Below, piece by piece: positions 10,121 through 20,819 of a stretch of 64,000 bases of DNA. Below the pieces are notes generated by a model that had not been told where the DNA came from, ran no database searches, and was given only the letters and a program-made list of their open reading frames with translations. The position numbers were made by a program, and so were the translations under genes. Each line of letters starts with the position of its first letter. The stretch's first letter is position 1. This DNA comes from Craterostigma plantagineum (lineage: Eukaryota; Streptophyta; Magnoliopsida; Lamiales; Linderniaceae): positions 5,546,001 to 5,610,000 of the forward strand of contig JAPQWV010000028.1 of NCBI GenBank assembly GCA_027422505.1. The letters run 5' to 3'.

Positions 10121-13100
10121 TGTCACGACCCGACTTCCTGACTGCTTATTCTAACGCATCCCTATGTGCCTAGCGAGTTATGATTAGTAAGGTACACTGA
10201 AAATGCGTATAAAATTTTTTCTTTTTCCATTTACATAACGGAATGATATTTTGTACACGTCAAAAGAATACATGTCGAACGTTAAGTTCCAGACACGGAC
10301 TAACTACGAGGACGAAGGTGTGTCGGCACAGCAAAAGGCTCCTATGCGCCCGACCTCACAGGTCGTCATCCATACACACACGTCCACCCCAAAAGCAGCG
10401 CGAAGCTCCAAAAGATTGGCCTTGTCATCTAACGCGATCACGTACCGTGCTCGCTGGCGCCTACAACACATAACATAAAAGAATGAGCCACCGAGGCTCA
10501 GTAAGCAGAAATCATGCATGTATGCACGTGTCCCTTCCCCCGCAAAGGCAATCCACGCCAATGCATAAATTTCTAAGCAAGGGCGATCCGCGCCGATGCA
10601 TATAACACTCGCAAGGGCATTCCACTCCGATGCACCTAGTACTCGTACTAGTAAAACTCAGGGCCCTCGGCTAATCTCACTATGCACAACAAGAGCTCAC
10701 GTCCCTCGAGGACAATACGACAGCGGTCCACGCCGGATGGCCGAACCCTAGGATGCACATCGTTCCCCTAGGTCGCCATATGAACCCGGTCGTCCCCGAC
10801 TGTCCGGCGATCGCTCACACTGGTAGCCCACGCTGAGGTCGCCTACACCAGGGTTCCACCCTGTGTCGCGTATACCCTCAGGTCGCACCCTCCAGGTCGC
10901 ACCTTACCGCCACGGGCCATGCCCAAATCCTTTCCACAGGATATCCAGATATACATACAATAATAGTACGGCGACGCTAAAACGCCGCCCTGGTAGCATA
11001 GGAGACAGCCCCTGACTCAACTATGAGTCGACACCACTTGCCCACATCGGCAAGTCCTCGTCGCGTACAAGCGACATATCATTATGCACACTCAGTCCCA
11101 CGACCCTTCCCCATGAGTTCGTGCGTGCACATGATTATGCATATGCGAATAAATGCAATTTATGCTAATCACACGAAGGCGTTACGATTAGTCCACGTAA
11201 TCATGAAATCACGTAGGCACATAGTCACACAAAACATATAACACGCAAGTTATGTGTTGTAGTTGGATTTCTACTTACCTGGCGTCCGTGGATTAGTCGC
11301 TACCTGACCCGGGTATTCTCCTAAGTCCAAACCTTAGACATAGAATAGTATCGTTAGGACACTATTTTAAATTAATTAATTACGTACTGACTTAGGTATT
11401 TTCTTTGGTTATAAATATCTTTAGGAGTCCTGGTTAACTTGGTACATCTCACTTGTCTTAGGGAACTTTATGAAGTTTACGAAGTTCATAAAATTCGTCC
11501 ATAAGCTATTTGCTAGCCGGTCTGGTGAATTTCCTAATATTTCATCCTTTAAACTCGAACAGGCTATAAAGTCGGTCTATAAATTATATCAGTTGACTAC
11601 GTAAATTTTCGTACCAAAATTCTATCGAATGCAACGTCTACCTATACCGAAAATTGTCCCTGAGGACACCGATAGGAAAATTATGATCGGGCGTTGAAAG
11701 AGCCTATGCTCATTGGAATCGTTTCATCTAAGGGGTTCAATTCGTGGAGTTCTAATTCGCGAAGTCTACACCTCGCGAACTCGTGTGCGAAATCCTTATT
11801 TTATAGTTCGCGAATTGAAATCTTAAAACTAGGGTTCGCGAAGTATGCTGTCTATAATACTTAGGGTTCGCCAAACATCCCCTAGTTCGCGAATTCTACA
11901 TGGTCGAAGCTAAGTTTTCAACTTCTCTTAATTCGCCAAAGGTTTGTCGCATGGGATTCGCGAAGCTTTGTGTTCGTGAAATCCTTGATTCGCAACCGTT
12001 TTGCATGAGTTCGTTAAATTTGATCGGCCCGCAAAACGTGTGAGTTCGCCAACTAGATGCGCCCCGTGAAATTTTCCATGGTCCACGAACTTGATGAGTT
12101 CGCAATCCTCCCGTTGCCAACTTTCTTGTCCAGCAAAATCCCGAATTCGCAAAAGAGGTTAGCCAAGTAGAGTTCGCCAACTAGACGAGGCCCGCGAAAT
12201 GGCTCGAATTCGCAAATCTCGAGTTCGCCAAATTCAGTTCGCGGCTTGTATGAGTTCGCAGAACACAACTCGCAAACCTTAAATTCACCAAGCTCCAACG
12301 TGTTCGCGAAAGCTAAGGATTCGCCAAGTGGGTTCGCAAAACCCTGGACTCGCGAGATAGGGTTCGCGGAATCATGGACCCGCGAAGCTTGTTAAGTTCG
12401 TGCTCCCAACAAGTTCGCCAATCTCTTCCCTTAATTTGCAAAGTACGTTTTGCGGCTTCTTCACTTCGCATAAAACACCTCCCAATTCGCAGAACTCAAT
12501 GGTTCCGGATCAAAAAGCCATTTTTTTTTTCCTCAAGAACAAGTTGAAGGCCGTTCGAACTCCTAAAACCTAAATTTCAACATAGCTAAAAGGCTAACTT
12601 AACTTATTTTTCGTGCCTAAAATCCCCTAAAACACGTTAATACCGAATTAAACTTACCAAATCTAGACTAGAAGGTTTGCTCCCAAGGATTAATACCGCA
12701 TAAGTTCTATCATATGATACCTTCGTGCTTCAAATCTTAAACTACACATTTGGACAGAATATAAACATTATGGTTAGAGAGTGATACCTTGGCTTGATTT
12801 TCCGCTCGGTTTCACCTTGTGGCTTAGCTTTCGTTATTTTTCCTTACAGATGAAGTTCTCGAACTTGAAATGGTTTTAGATAGATTTTACTTTGTAAATG
12901 TGGTGATGGGACTTCCACTTGACGAATATCCCCTAATTTAAGGCAAATTGTCCCAAAATATCATTCTAAGTCTTGGGCCCGAATTACTTTTTAAGTCTAG
13001 CCCATTAACATTTAGGCTCCAATCTTAGCTTATCATCCATATTTTCCTTTGCCTAATTTTCGAAAATCCCTAATTAAATTGAAAGTCACGTGGCACAATT

Positions 13101-13334
13101 TTAATGCACGACTTTCCACCAAATAAATTAAGCACACATTTTAATATGCAAATTTCACATAATTCACACGAGCACCGAATAAAGGCCGAAATGCACGTAT
13201 TTATGCACATAAATGGGCCACATAACACGTAAATCACGTAAGCACGAAATTAATGCACGAAAGGCACATAATTATATTCCACATTTTATGCAAATTTATT
13301 GGCCCTAATTGCTTACGAGGACCCGGGTGCTACA
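10121..13334 (-). repeat. Solo gypsy LTR, 3214 bp, with 5-bp target duplication
   Basis: Plus-strand ends are TGTCACGACCC and GGGTGCTACA; flanks are CCAGT at 10116-10120 and CCAGT at 13335-13339, a perfect target site duplication. No internal domain lies between, so this is a solo LTR left by LTR-LTR recombination. On the minus strand it begins TGTAGCACCCGGG, like the TGTAATACCCG start of other gypsy LTRs here (40777-43787 and 58446). Shared landmarks are ACAGGTCGTCATCCAT (about 10360) and CTACAACACATAA (about 10465). 11690-12500 is a dense TTCGCGAA-type array. Tekay/Del-like chromovirus affinity is inferred. Confidence 0.85.
11690..12500 (-). repeat. TTCGCGAA-type word array inside the solo LTR
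   Basis: Roughly 40 occurrences of TTCGCGAA and one-base variants (TTCGCCAA, TTCGCAAA, CTCGCGAA) at about 15-30 base spacing, on sequence otherwise poor in CG. Spacer sequences between words do not repeat, so this is not an ordinary tandem repeat. No function known to me. Confidence 0.75.
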
Positions 13335-16300
13335 CCAGTCGCTCCTCGATATCTTCAAGTAGTTCCATTAGGAGCGGCAGTTCTCTCACGAATCTGTGGA
13401 TCCTCAGCATCGTATCTCGATTGATTTCTTCCAACCTCTGCTCTATATTTCTCCTGATGATCTTGAGCGTCCCATCACAGAATTTGTGTATCTCAGTCTT
13501 CAGCATCATCCTAGTCTTCTTCACGATCGGATTGTTGTAGGTGATGCCTAGGACTGAGCTGATGTGCACGTGATTGTTGGGAAGCCCTTCGATCTCAGGT
13601 CCTTTGTTGAGCGGAGCGGTCATGTTAACCTTCTTCATGTTGCTCTCCAGAGCCATCTGAAGGTCGTGTGCGGCGAAGTACTTGACTTGGCGCATCATGA
13701 ACCGGTAGTCCCTCGAGTCCTTCTTTCTTGATGAAGCCTTGATGACCTTTGTACTTTTCCACGTACAGTTGATAGAGACGGTATACATCATCAGCAGGGA
13801 TGTACGGTAGGTCGCTCTCGCTTAGATCTTCTTGAGTTCTATCCACTCACTCGATGGTGTAGTGAGGTGTTGGAAGTCCTCCTTTTTCACAGTATACGCT
13901 GAGTAGTTGGCATATTGGGGAGAGACTCTTATTGTGGCTCTTGACTTGTTCTTTAGTCATCCCCAGCCTTACATCAGGTCCAAGTTTGGTCAGCATCCAG
14001 AGGTAGGTCATCCTCTTCTGCTGATCCCAGTGAGAGATCCCTCTCAGCTCGAACTCGTTCGGCTTCTTAACTCTCCCCGGTGACCTCCAAATGTTTTCAC
14101 GAACTTCTTCAAGGAAGGGGATTTCTATTTGAATGTTCTCCTACGGCGTGTCGATCCGAACGGTCCCTGCCATTTGTCTTGTGGGGGAAGCCGCTCGTTG
14201 CGCGATCAACTCTGTAGCCTTGAGATTTCTTGTTGGTAGTCTTCACCTTCCTGAAGCTCGTTGTCTTCTATGATTACGAGGTCTATGGAGGCTTGTTGTA
14301 GGAAATTCTGAACGTCCTGAAGCCGTTATCTTTGATGCTCCTCGGGCATGGAATGGGTCATCCACTGACCTTCGAAGATGTATTTATCCAGAGCCTCGTG
14401 TGGATTGACACCATGTCCTGAGGGGCCCGGTTGGTTTGGAGCGACCGAGGGAGTAGCTTGAGTAGCTGCTAGGGCTATGAGCATCGCGGCACTTGCTTCT
14501 TCTTCCGGAAGCAAGGGGCTTGTAAAGGTCGGTGGGGTGGATGGGGTCGACAGAGGCATTCTGATGGTGGGTTGGTAGAATGGGCTTAGAGGTTGTGTGC
14601 GGTGCGTGGTGGTTTGTGTAGTGGGTTGTGAGGTTTCTCCGGTTCCAATTCTTGTCTGCGCAGAGCCCGAGCCTTGGCCTTGTTCTTGACCACTCGTAGA
14701 TGTCCGTGGCCTCTTCTCCCCCTCATGAGGGTCCTGATCGTCAGGATCGTCATGTCTGCGTCTTGAGCGGGACCTTTGACCTCGGAAAGTTTCAGTAGGT
14801 GGCTCAGGATGATCCACCAATCGCCTATAAAGAAATTCTTCTTGAGGCGACCGGATGGAGAGGCCGATCAGGCGGGCGAGTAGGATGTCGTGGAGCTCGG
14901 TTAAGGGTATGGTGTATGGGTTGATGAGGATGGATGAAGTGGCTAAGGGGTCGGTGGGTGTGGATTGTGGAGGTGTGAGGTTGGTTTGTGACGAAGGGCC
15001 TTCAGAGACAGGTGCTTTCCCGATATCTCTGTGGGATGTCTCGATGGCGTGGAGTACTCTCTCCATGATCTTGTCTTCCATGGATTGTACAACGACAGAG
15101 AGATCGGCCTGGAATAGCTCGTTCGTCACAAAAGGTGTGGAAGCCTTCGTCGTAGATGTTCTAGGTCGACTGATGTCGCCTGTTAACAACCCATGAGCAG
15201 ACACCGGCTCCGTAGGTTGGCTCACAGTCACTTGAGGTTGTGACTGTATGAGACTTCCATCCAATCCTCGAGTCGAATCTTGAGGATTCTCCTTTATGGG
15301 TGTTACGGCAGGCTCAGGTTGGGCCTGCGAACTAGACACCGGAAGATTTGGTTGCGGCTCAAGATTGAGCGAAGAAGTACCGGCAACACTTGAGGAAGTG
15401 ATCAGCATGGTATCTGGTGCGGTGGTGACGGCGGGGAAGAGGGACTCCATCGGGATACTCAATCGTCTGGGAGTCCGTCTTATGAGTCGGAGCTCCTCAT
15501 CGGACTCGGTATCAGATGAGGTGGCCGTGTGAGGAGAAGGTTCGTGCTCCACGTCCTCACGAGCCTGGTCCGTCACCAGTGGAAGTGAGCTGTGCCCCTC
15601 TCGGGCTGTGCTTCTTGTAGAGGAGCCTCCTCGATAGGCTCTTCAAGCACGCCAACATATACAGGCACTTCCACTTGGAGCGTTTCCGTTGGAGCCTCTT
15701 GCTCAACTCGGAAGCCACAACATGTTGGAGCATCTAAGTCCGGCATTGGCTCCTCGTGAGTTGGGGAGGGCTAACTCCAAAATCTGTCGGGGGCCCTTGA
15801 ATCATCTCCTCAGTGAGGTGATTGTCCCGGCAGTACGTACGATATACGTCTCCTCTGGGGTCAGCGAGACGTAGAAGCTCAAAAGGAATTGGCATCGACG
15901 GTTGGTCCAAGTCCGTGTGCCGTGGATTGTGGAAGAATTTGAGCCTTGGTGGTTGATAATTTCCTCCAGGGGGTAGACGAGGGATGGACTCGTGCAACTC
16001 CATGAATTCCCTGATGATCACATTGAACCACCTAGCGTAGGGCACGTTCTTGGATCTCTTATTCACCTTTTGCCTGATCTGGTCTGCAAGATCATTCCAG
16101 ATCAGCTGCGTGAAATCATAGTTCCTGGAGAATGCGATTCCGTGGAAAATCCGCAGAATGTTGCCGTTGCCCTTATCGAAGCCTGTATGCTTGGGCGATA
16201 GACACTTGTTCACGATCCCGAACAGTGTCTTCCACGGATGAGGGATACCGCTGCTCTGGACCTGAGCTAGCTTGGTGAGCTGCGGTTGATATCCCGTCTG

Positions 16301-16666
16301 CATGAAATCATGCACCATTTCTGCGTCTGATAGGAGCGGGTCATAGTTTGCGCTGTATGGCAAGTCCAGAATCATCCCGAACTGGTTCTTGTTCATATTA
16401 ATGTGCCGCGTCCCAATTACGGTTGAGAAGGAGAAGGCCCCATTTTCCACTGCTCCTTGACTGCATCCCCAGAATTGCTGGAGATAGACCATTGGCACCG
16501 AGGCGGTTACCGTCAATGCATGCCAGATGGGGTGGCCTTGCAGAATTGATATGATAATATCATCTGCACACCGAAAGGTGGTCAGATCGAGTTGAAAATT
16601 TGTATCCTGGACCTTCAGGTACAGGTTGTGGTCGTATATGTGATTATAACGAGGATAGCGATCCAT
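13335..16666 (-). pseudogene. Env-position ORF of copia element C (long, frameshifted)
   Basis: 16666-15734 gives a 310-residue open frame with the pattern FRCADDIIISILQGHPIW, ASVPMVYLQQFWGC and FSRNYDFTQLIWNDLA. This matches the plant transposon protein commonly found after pol in copia elements. Frame changes near 15760 and 15590 lead to an acidic, Pro/Ser/Thr-rich segment (15576-14326) with a short basic RSRSRRR patch. It ends in a conserved tail at 13850-13335 (YRFMMRQVKYFAAHDLQMALE, then NMKKVNM after a frame break). The solo LTR at 10121-13334 interrupts the tail. Function unknown; an envelope role is only suggested by position, and I see no signal peptide or clear membrane helix. Confidence 0.6.
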
Positions 16667-19160
16667 CTGAAAAATAAGAGATATAAAAGTTCATTAGTTC
16701 ATAAATTCAATTTTAGTCGAAAATTGATTTAATTTCATCAAACTATAATATTGTGAGAAGTCATGACATGTTTGATGACTTTTGAATTGAAATTGTGTAG
16801 TATGCATATGGTATAATTGATTTTGAAAAATGTAATGGCATGTTCGTAATTTCGAATGAAACATATAACGCGTGGAAGAAACTTCGAAATTTTCTAAGTG
16901 TTTGATCATGGAAAATGTCACTGTTCATGCCGAGATATTTTACGCTCGAAAAATTTGATTTTCGAATTGATTTCCTATGCATTGATTTCAATTGAAATAA
17001 CTCCGTTTAATTTTGCGATTGAAAAAACTTTTATTCGCTTAATGTTCGCTACAGTGTAAAAGACTTAGAAAAAAAATCTTCTAAGTGTTGAAGTTGGAAT
17101 CGTGAGACTGTAGCCGATCAATTTTACGACCGAGAAATATTCCGCGTAAATTTACGATCGAGAAATTATTTCTCAGGTAAATTTACTATCGAAAAATTTT
17201 CCTCGATTGAATAAAATTTTTCGATTTGAAATTTGTCGAGCGGTACGTGATTTTCGATCCTAAGTAAAATTTTCGCTGCGATATTTTTCTATCGAGAAAT
17301 TAGTCAACGAAAAACTAAGTCGATCGTCGAGAAATTTTTCGATCAATTAAATCCTAAGCGGCGAATTTTACGATCGAAAAATTAAGCGTTGAAAATTAAT
17401 TTTTCGCTGCTAAATTTTTGCGACCGAAATAAAATGAAATCGAAAATTCTATTTTGCGATAGTAAGTTTTACGCTCGATCTAATTTGCATCTAAATTGTC
17501 TATTCAGCGCTTAAATTTTTCGCTCGCAGAAAATCCTAATTAGATTTCTCGACGGTAAGTGATTTGTCGGTCAAAATCTTCTTTCTTAGCGACTAAGTCA
17601 GAATTTAGCGATCGAAAACTAAATCGATACAAACAGTATCTCAATTGAATCGAAATTCAATTAAGATTCTTGCGATCGACAAAGTTCTTCGATGGCTTCA
17701 AACATTCAAATACCAGTTTCTATCAACACTCAACTTAGTGGTCTAAGATGCAGATTTTTCGAAAGTTTAAACTACCAGATATTGTAAAAACATCGTAACT
17801 ATCTTAAGTGCAGGCATTAACCCAGATAAAACTCGTAAACATGCCTAAATCACTATAAAATAGTATACGGTTTTCACAGTTTGAAGAACAGTCGAGAATC
17901 TAATCCTAATCACGCGAAAAACTACAAAATGCAGATGCTAATGGAGTTAAATCGCATTCAAATGTCAAATTAATCTCATTTCTACCTTAAACAGACAATT
18001 TGGTGTTGAAAATCGAAAGATTTTTGAGAATTTTGAAATGTCTGTGAAAGTTTTTCGAGAGAGAAATTTTTGCGATTAAGGGTTGCGTGAGAAAAAGTTT
18101 TTCGACTGACCAAAAAGTGAACTTTTATTAACTCGCTGTAAGTCAATGTTGGGTTTGCGATTTGACATTTTGCGATTAAATGGATCAGGCCCATTACTAT
18201 TTGCGCTCGAGAAATATTGATTCGAAAATTGCTCTTCAATTCAATTTCTCGATCGCAAATTATCGCGGCCAATCAAAATCGTTCCCAACACTTTTTACGA
18301 TCGAGAAACATATGATTGCAAATTAATTCTTATATCCAATTTCTCGATTGTAAGTACTTCTAAAATTTTCAGATTGATCCCTATTTCAAATAAAATCACA
18401 TTGTAATGCTCCATCTCAGAATTAAAATAAATGCAATTAACTCCCTGGATTTCTGTGTAGTAACGTCTAGCTCCCCTGGCAGAAAAAAAAATATGTACCA
18501 CTTAGAGAGAAAAAAAAACGTTAGAAATAATAGAGTTAATCAACAATTATTTTTGGCATGTTTTCCTTTGAAATATTTTGTCTGTGACAATAGCTCCTTG
18601 TCTTGTAGTGTCGACGTCTCACTCCTTTATTTTGTTTGAAGAAATCTGAAATACTTAGAGAAAAACGTCAAAAATATTTGAAGTTAATGCACGATTTTTA
18701 TATTTACTCCCCCTCAAATAATGCGCAAGAATTGACTTAACATGCAAACATATGAAGTCAATTCAAGTAACGAGCATAAAATACGCAATATACCTAGTAA
18801 GCACATATACATGGTCCCCAAAAACATGTATTGAAGATATTGCGTGAGAGTAAGAGCAATGAAAAATTTATCGCATTTAAACAATTAAGTACCAATGCAA
18901 TCTAAAATTACATTTAGAATGTGCGATAACAAAATAAATTCGCATTTATTCAATTCAACACATATGAAACCTAATATTTCATGTCAGAATGTGCGAAAGT
19001 TTCCTTTCACGATTTTTTTTTCATATTACTATTATTATAGTATGGGTGGAGTCAGATTATTTTGCTTCGATCAATCGTCACACCTAAAATTTTTCGAGAC
19101 ATTTGAAAGAAGAAAACGCCGTCAAGTCATGTCGTCAAACTAAAGTACTAAGTTCATAGA
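16667..19160 (-). other. Pol-env spacer of copia element C with CGATCG word array
   Basis: AT-rich, no convincing coding sequence. 16930-18370 contains many CGATCGAGAAATT-like words and variants such as GCGATTGAAAAA and TTTTCGATC. 18700-18720 has a further polypurine-type CTCCCCCTC. 19111-19157 (GCCGTCAAGTCATGTCGTC and following) recurs at 44079-44125 in element D. Gag-pol of element C, expected further right, is absent. Confidence 0.55.
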
Positions 19161-19732
19161 CTGATCCATTTCGACAACTCTCACTAGGTTCGCTCTAGCA
19201 CTCAATTATTTTTAACTTGGGATTTTTATATTTATATCACTCTAGTCAACACAAGCAATTTTAAGTCAATTTACCTGTGATCGAGGCATTTTTAATCATT
19301 TCACCTAAGCGAGAGACAGTCGATTGGAATCAAAGGGTTGTAAGGTTTTAGTTTGGCTAGGACTCAGAAGGGAAGGTATTTAGAGGAAAATGAGCTTATC
19401 TCTTCGTCATCTTCCATTTCTACGTCCGTCCGAAATCCCATGATTATTCAGAAAAAATTATTGTAATCCCATGATTCGTGATCATTTATTACAGCAGCCC
19501 ATGTCCGAAATCACAGAGAATAACAGGTATTGAAAAGGGGGGAAATTGAGGAATAAACCTGAGAATAGATTTGATCGGATTCAGGCGAAGTTCCCTGTTC
19601 GAGCAAGCCGAGGGCGGAGCCTATGTCTTACCCGGCGGGGTTCAATTCTCTGACGGAGAGCTTTCCATCTATATATTAGCTACTGAACAATCTTAATCAG
19701 AACAATTATTGTAATCCCATGATTCATGATAA
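19161..19732. other. Intergenic, residual element sequence
   Basis: 19180-19330 is an inverted relative of 39010-39185, so at least this part still belongs to the copia spacer. A 27-base sequence around AATTATTGTAATCCCATGAT occurs at about 19460 and again at about 19705. Nothing coding was seen. Confidence 0.4.
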
Positions 19733-20332
19733 TGAAAGCTGTCTACCTGTGAAAGCGGCCAAGGTAAGAACTAACTTGAGAGAAGAAAGAGAGAGGAAAA
19801 AGCATGTCATATGTTATACCAAACTCGAAGAGGAAAAAGAATAATGCTTTGTGGCACATACCGTTCTGAGCAAAGCCCGAGATCAATGTGTTCCAATGCA
19901 CAAAGTTCCTTGAACTCATCCCATCGAAACCTCCCTTGCCTTGACGATATCTCCCTTTTTGAAGTAGCCTCGAATCATCACTGACCATATGTAGAAATTC
20001 CTCTCAGGCATCCGATCAAACACCTCGCCAGCACTGAAAGCTGTCTACCTGTGAAAGCGGCCAAGGTAAGAACTAACTTGAGAGAAGAAAGAGAGAGGAA
20101 AAAGCATGTCATATATATACCAAACTCGAAGAGAAAACAGAATAATGCTTCGTGGCACATACCGTTCTGAAAAGCCCGAGATCAATGTGTTCCAATGCAC
20201 TAATTCCTGAACTCATCCCATCGAAGACCTCCCTTGCCTTGACGATATCTCCCTTTTTGAAGTAGCCTCGAATCATCACTGACCATATGTAGGAATTCCT
20301 TTCAGGCATCCGATCAAACACCTCGCCAGCAC
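19733..20332. repeat. 0.3-kb direct tandem duplication
   Basis: Unit 1 (19733-20034) and unit 2 (20035-20332) both begin TGAAAGCTGTCTACCTGTG and end CTCGCCAGCAC. They differ by few substitutions and small deletions, so the duplication is fairly recent. Confidence 0.9.
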
Positions 20333-20620
20333 CTGTCACCGTTGCTGACGTAGCCAGCCACCATCACGGTCCACGCCGTGAAGTGATTATGAGCGTTGTT
20401 AATCTCATGGTCGAAACCCAAGGAGTTTTGCCTGTGAAGCCTTGCGATCGCCAAGCTAAGATCATTACACGAACTGTGGTGATCGTACGAAGCAGATAAA
20501 GGGATCAACGAAGGGCTGGGATTGATCAACGAAGTGGGCAAGATCAATTGTTGGTCTTGGTAGCTTCTGATCTTAGCAGCCGCCGACGAAGAAGATGAAG
20601 AGGAAGACGAATCATAGGCG
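19733..20620 (-). pseudogene. PPR protein gene fragment with internal tandem duplication
   Basis: Minus-strand frames read GAGEVFDRMPERNSYIWSVM, IRGYFKKGDIVKAREVFDGM and FVHWNTLISGFAQNGMCHEAL, typical 35-residue pentatricopeptide repeats. The upstream part reads NHFTAWTVMVAGYVSNGD. PPR proteins bind organelle RNA for editing, splicing or stability. 19733-20034 and 20035-20332 are a 302/298-bp direct tandem duplication covering the repeats, and a frameshift lies near 20330 (GYVSNGD to GAGEVFD). No intact start-to-stop frame exists and the C-terminal half is missing. Confidence 0.75.
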
Positions 20621-20819
20621 AAGTGCTGCGACGTTTGAGTTTTTCACTCGAGTATTATATACAGAATGGCATTGTAATTACACTCACATGTAGGGTTAAA
20701 ACAGTCATTATATTTACTACTTTTAAAATACCATAAACACCCTCAAGACCTGATGACGTGGCACAAATCTGTGGTATAGAAGGGGGTGGCAATTTTCGTA
20801 AATAACTCCTCATTTAAGC

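Noticed and set aside
11690..12500. CRISPR-like spaced repeats
   Set aside because: Plant genome, words of only 8 bases, irregular spacing and no cas genes.
13253..13540. Plus-strand frame across the solo LTR edge
   Set aside because: It spans an LTR boundary and opposes the env-position ORF; no coding signs.
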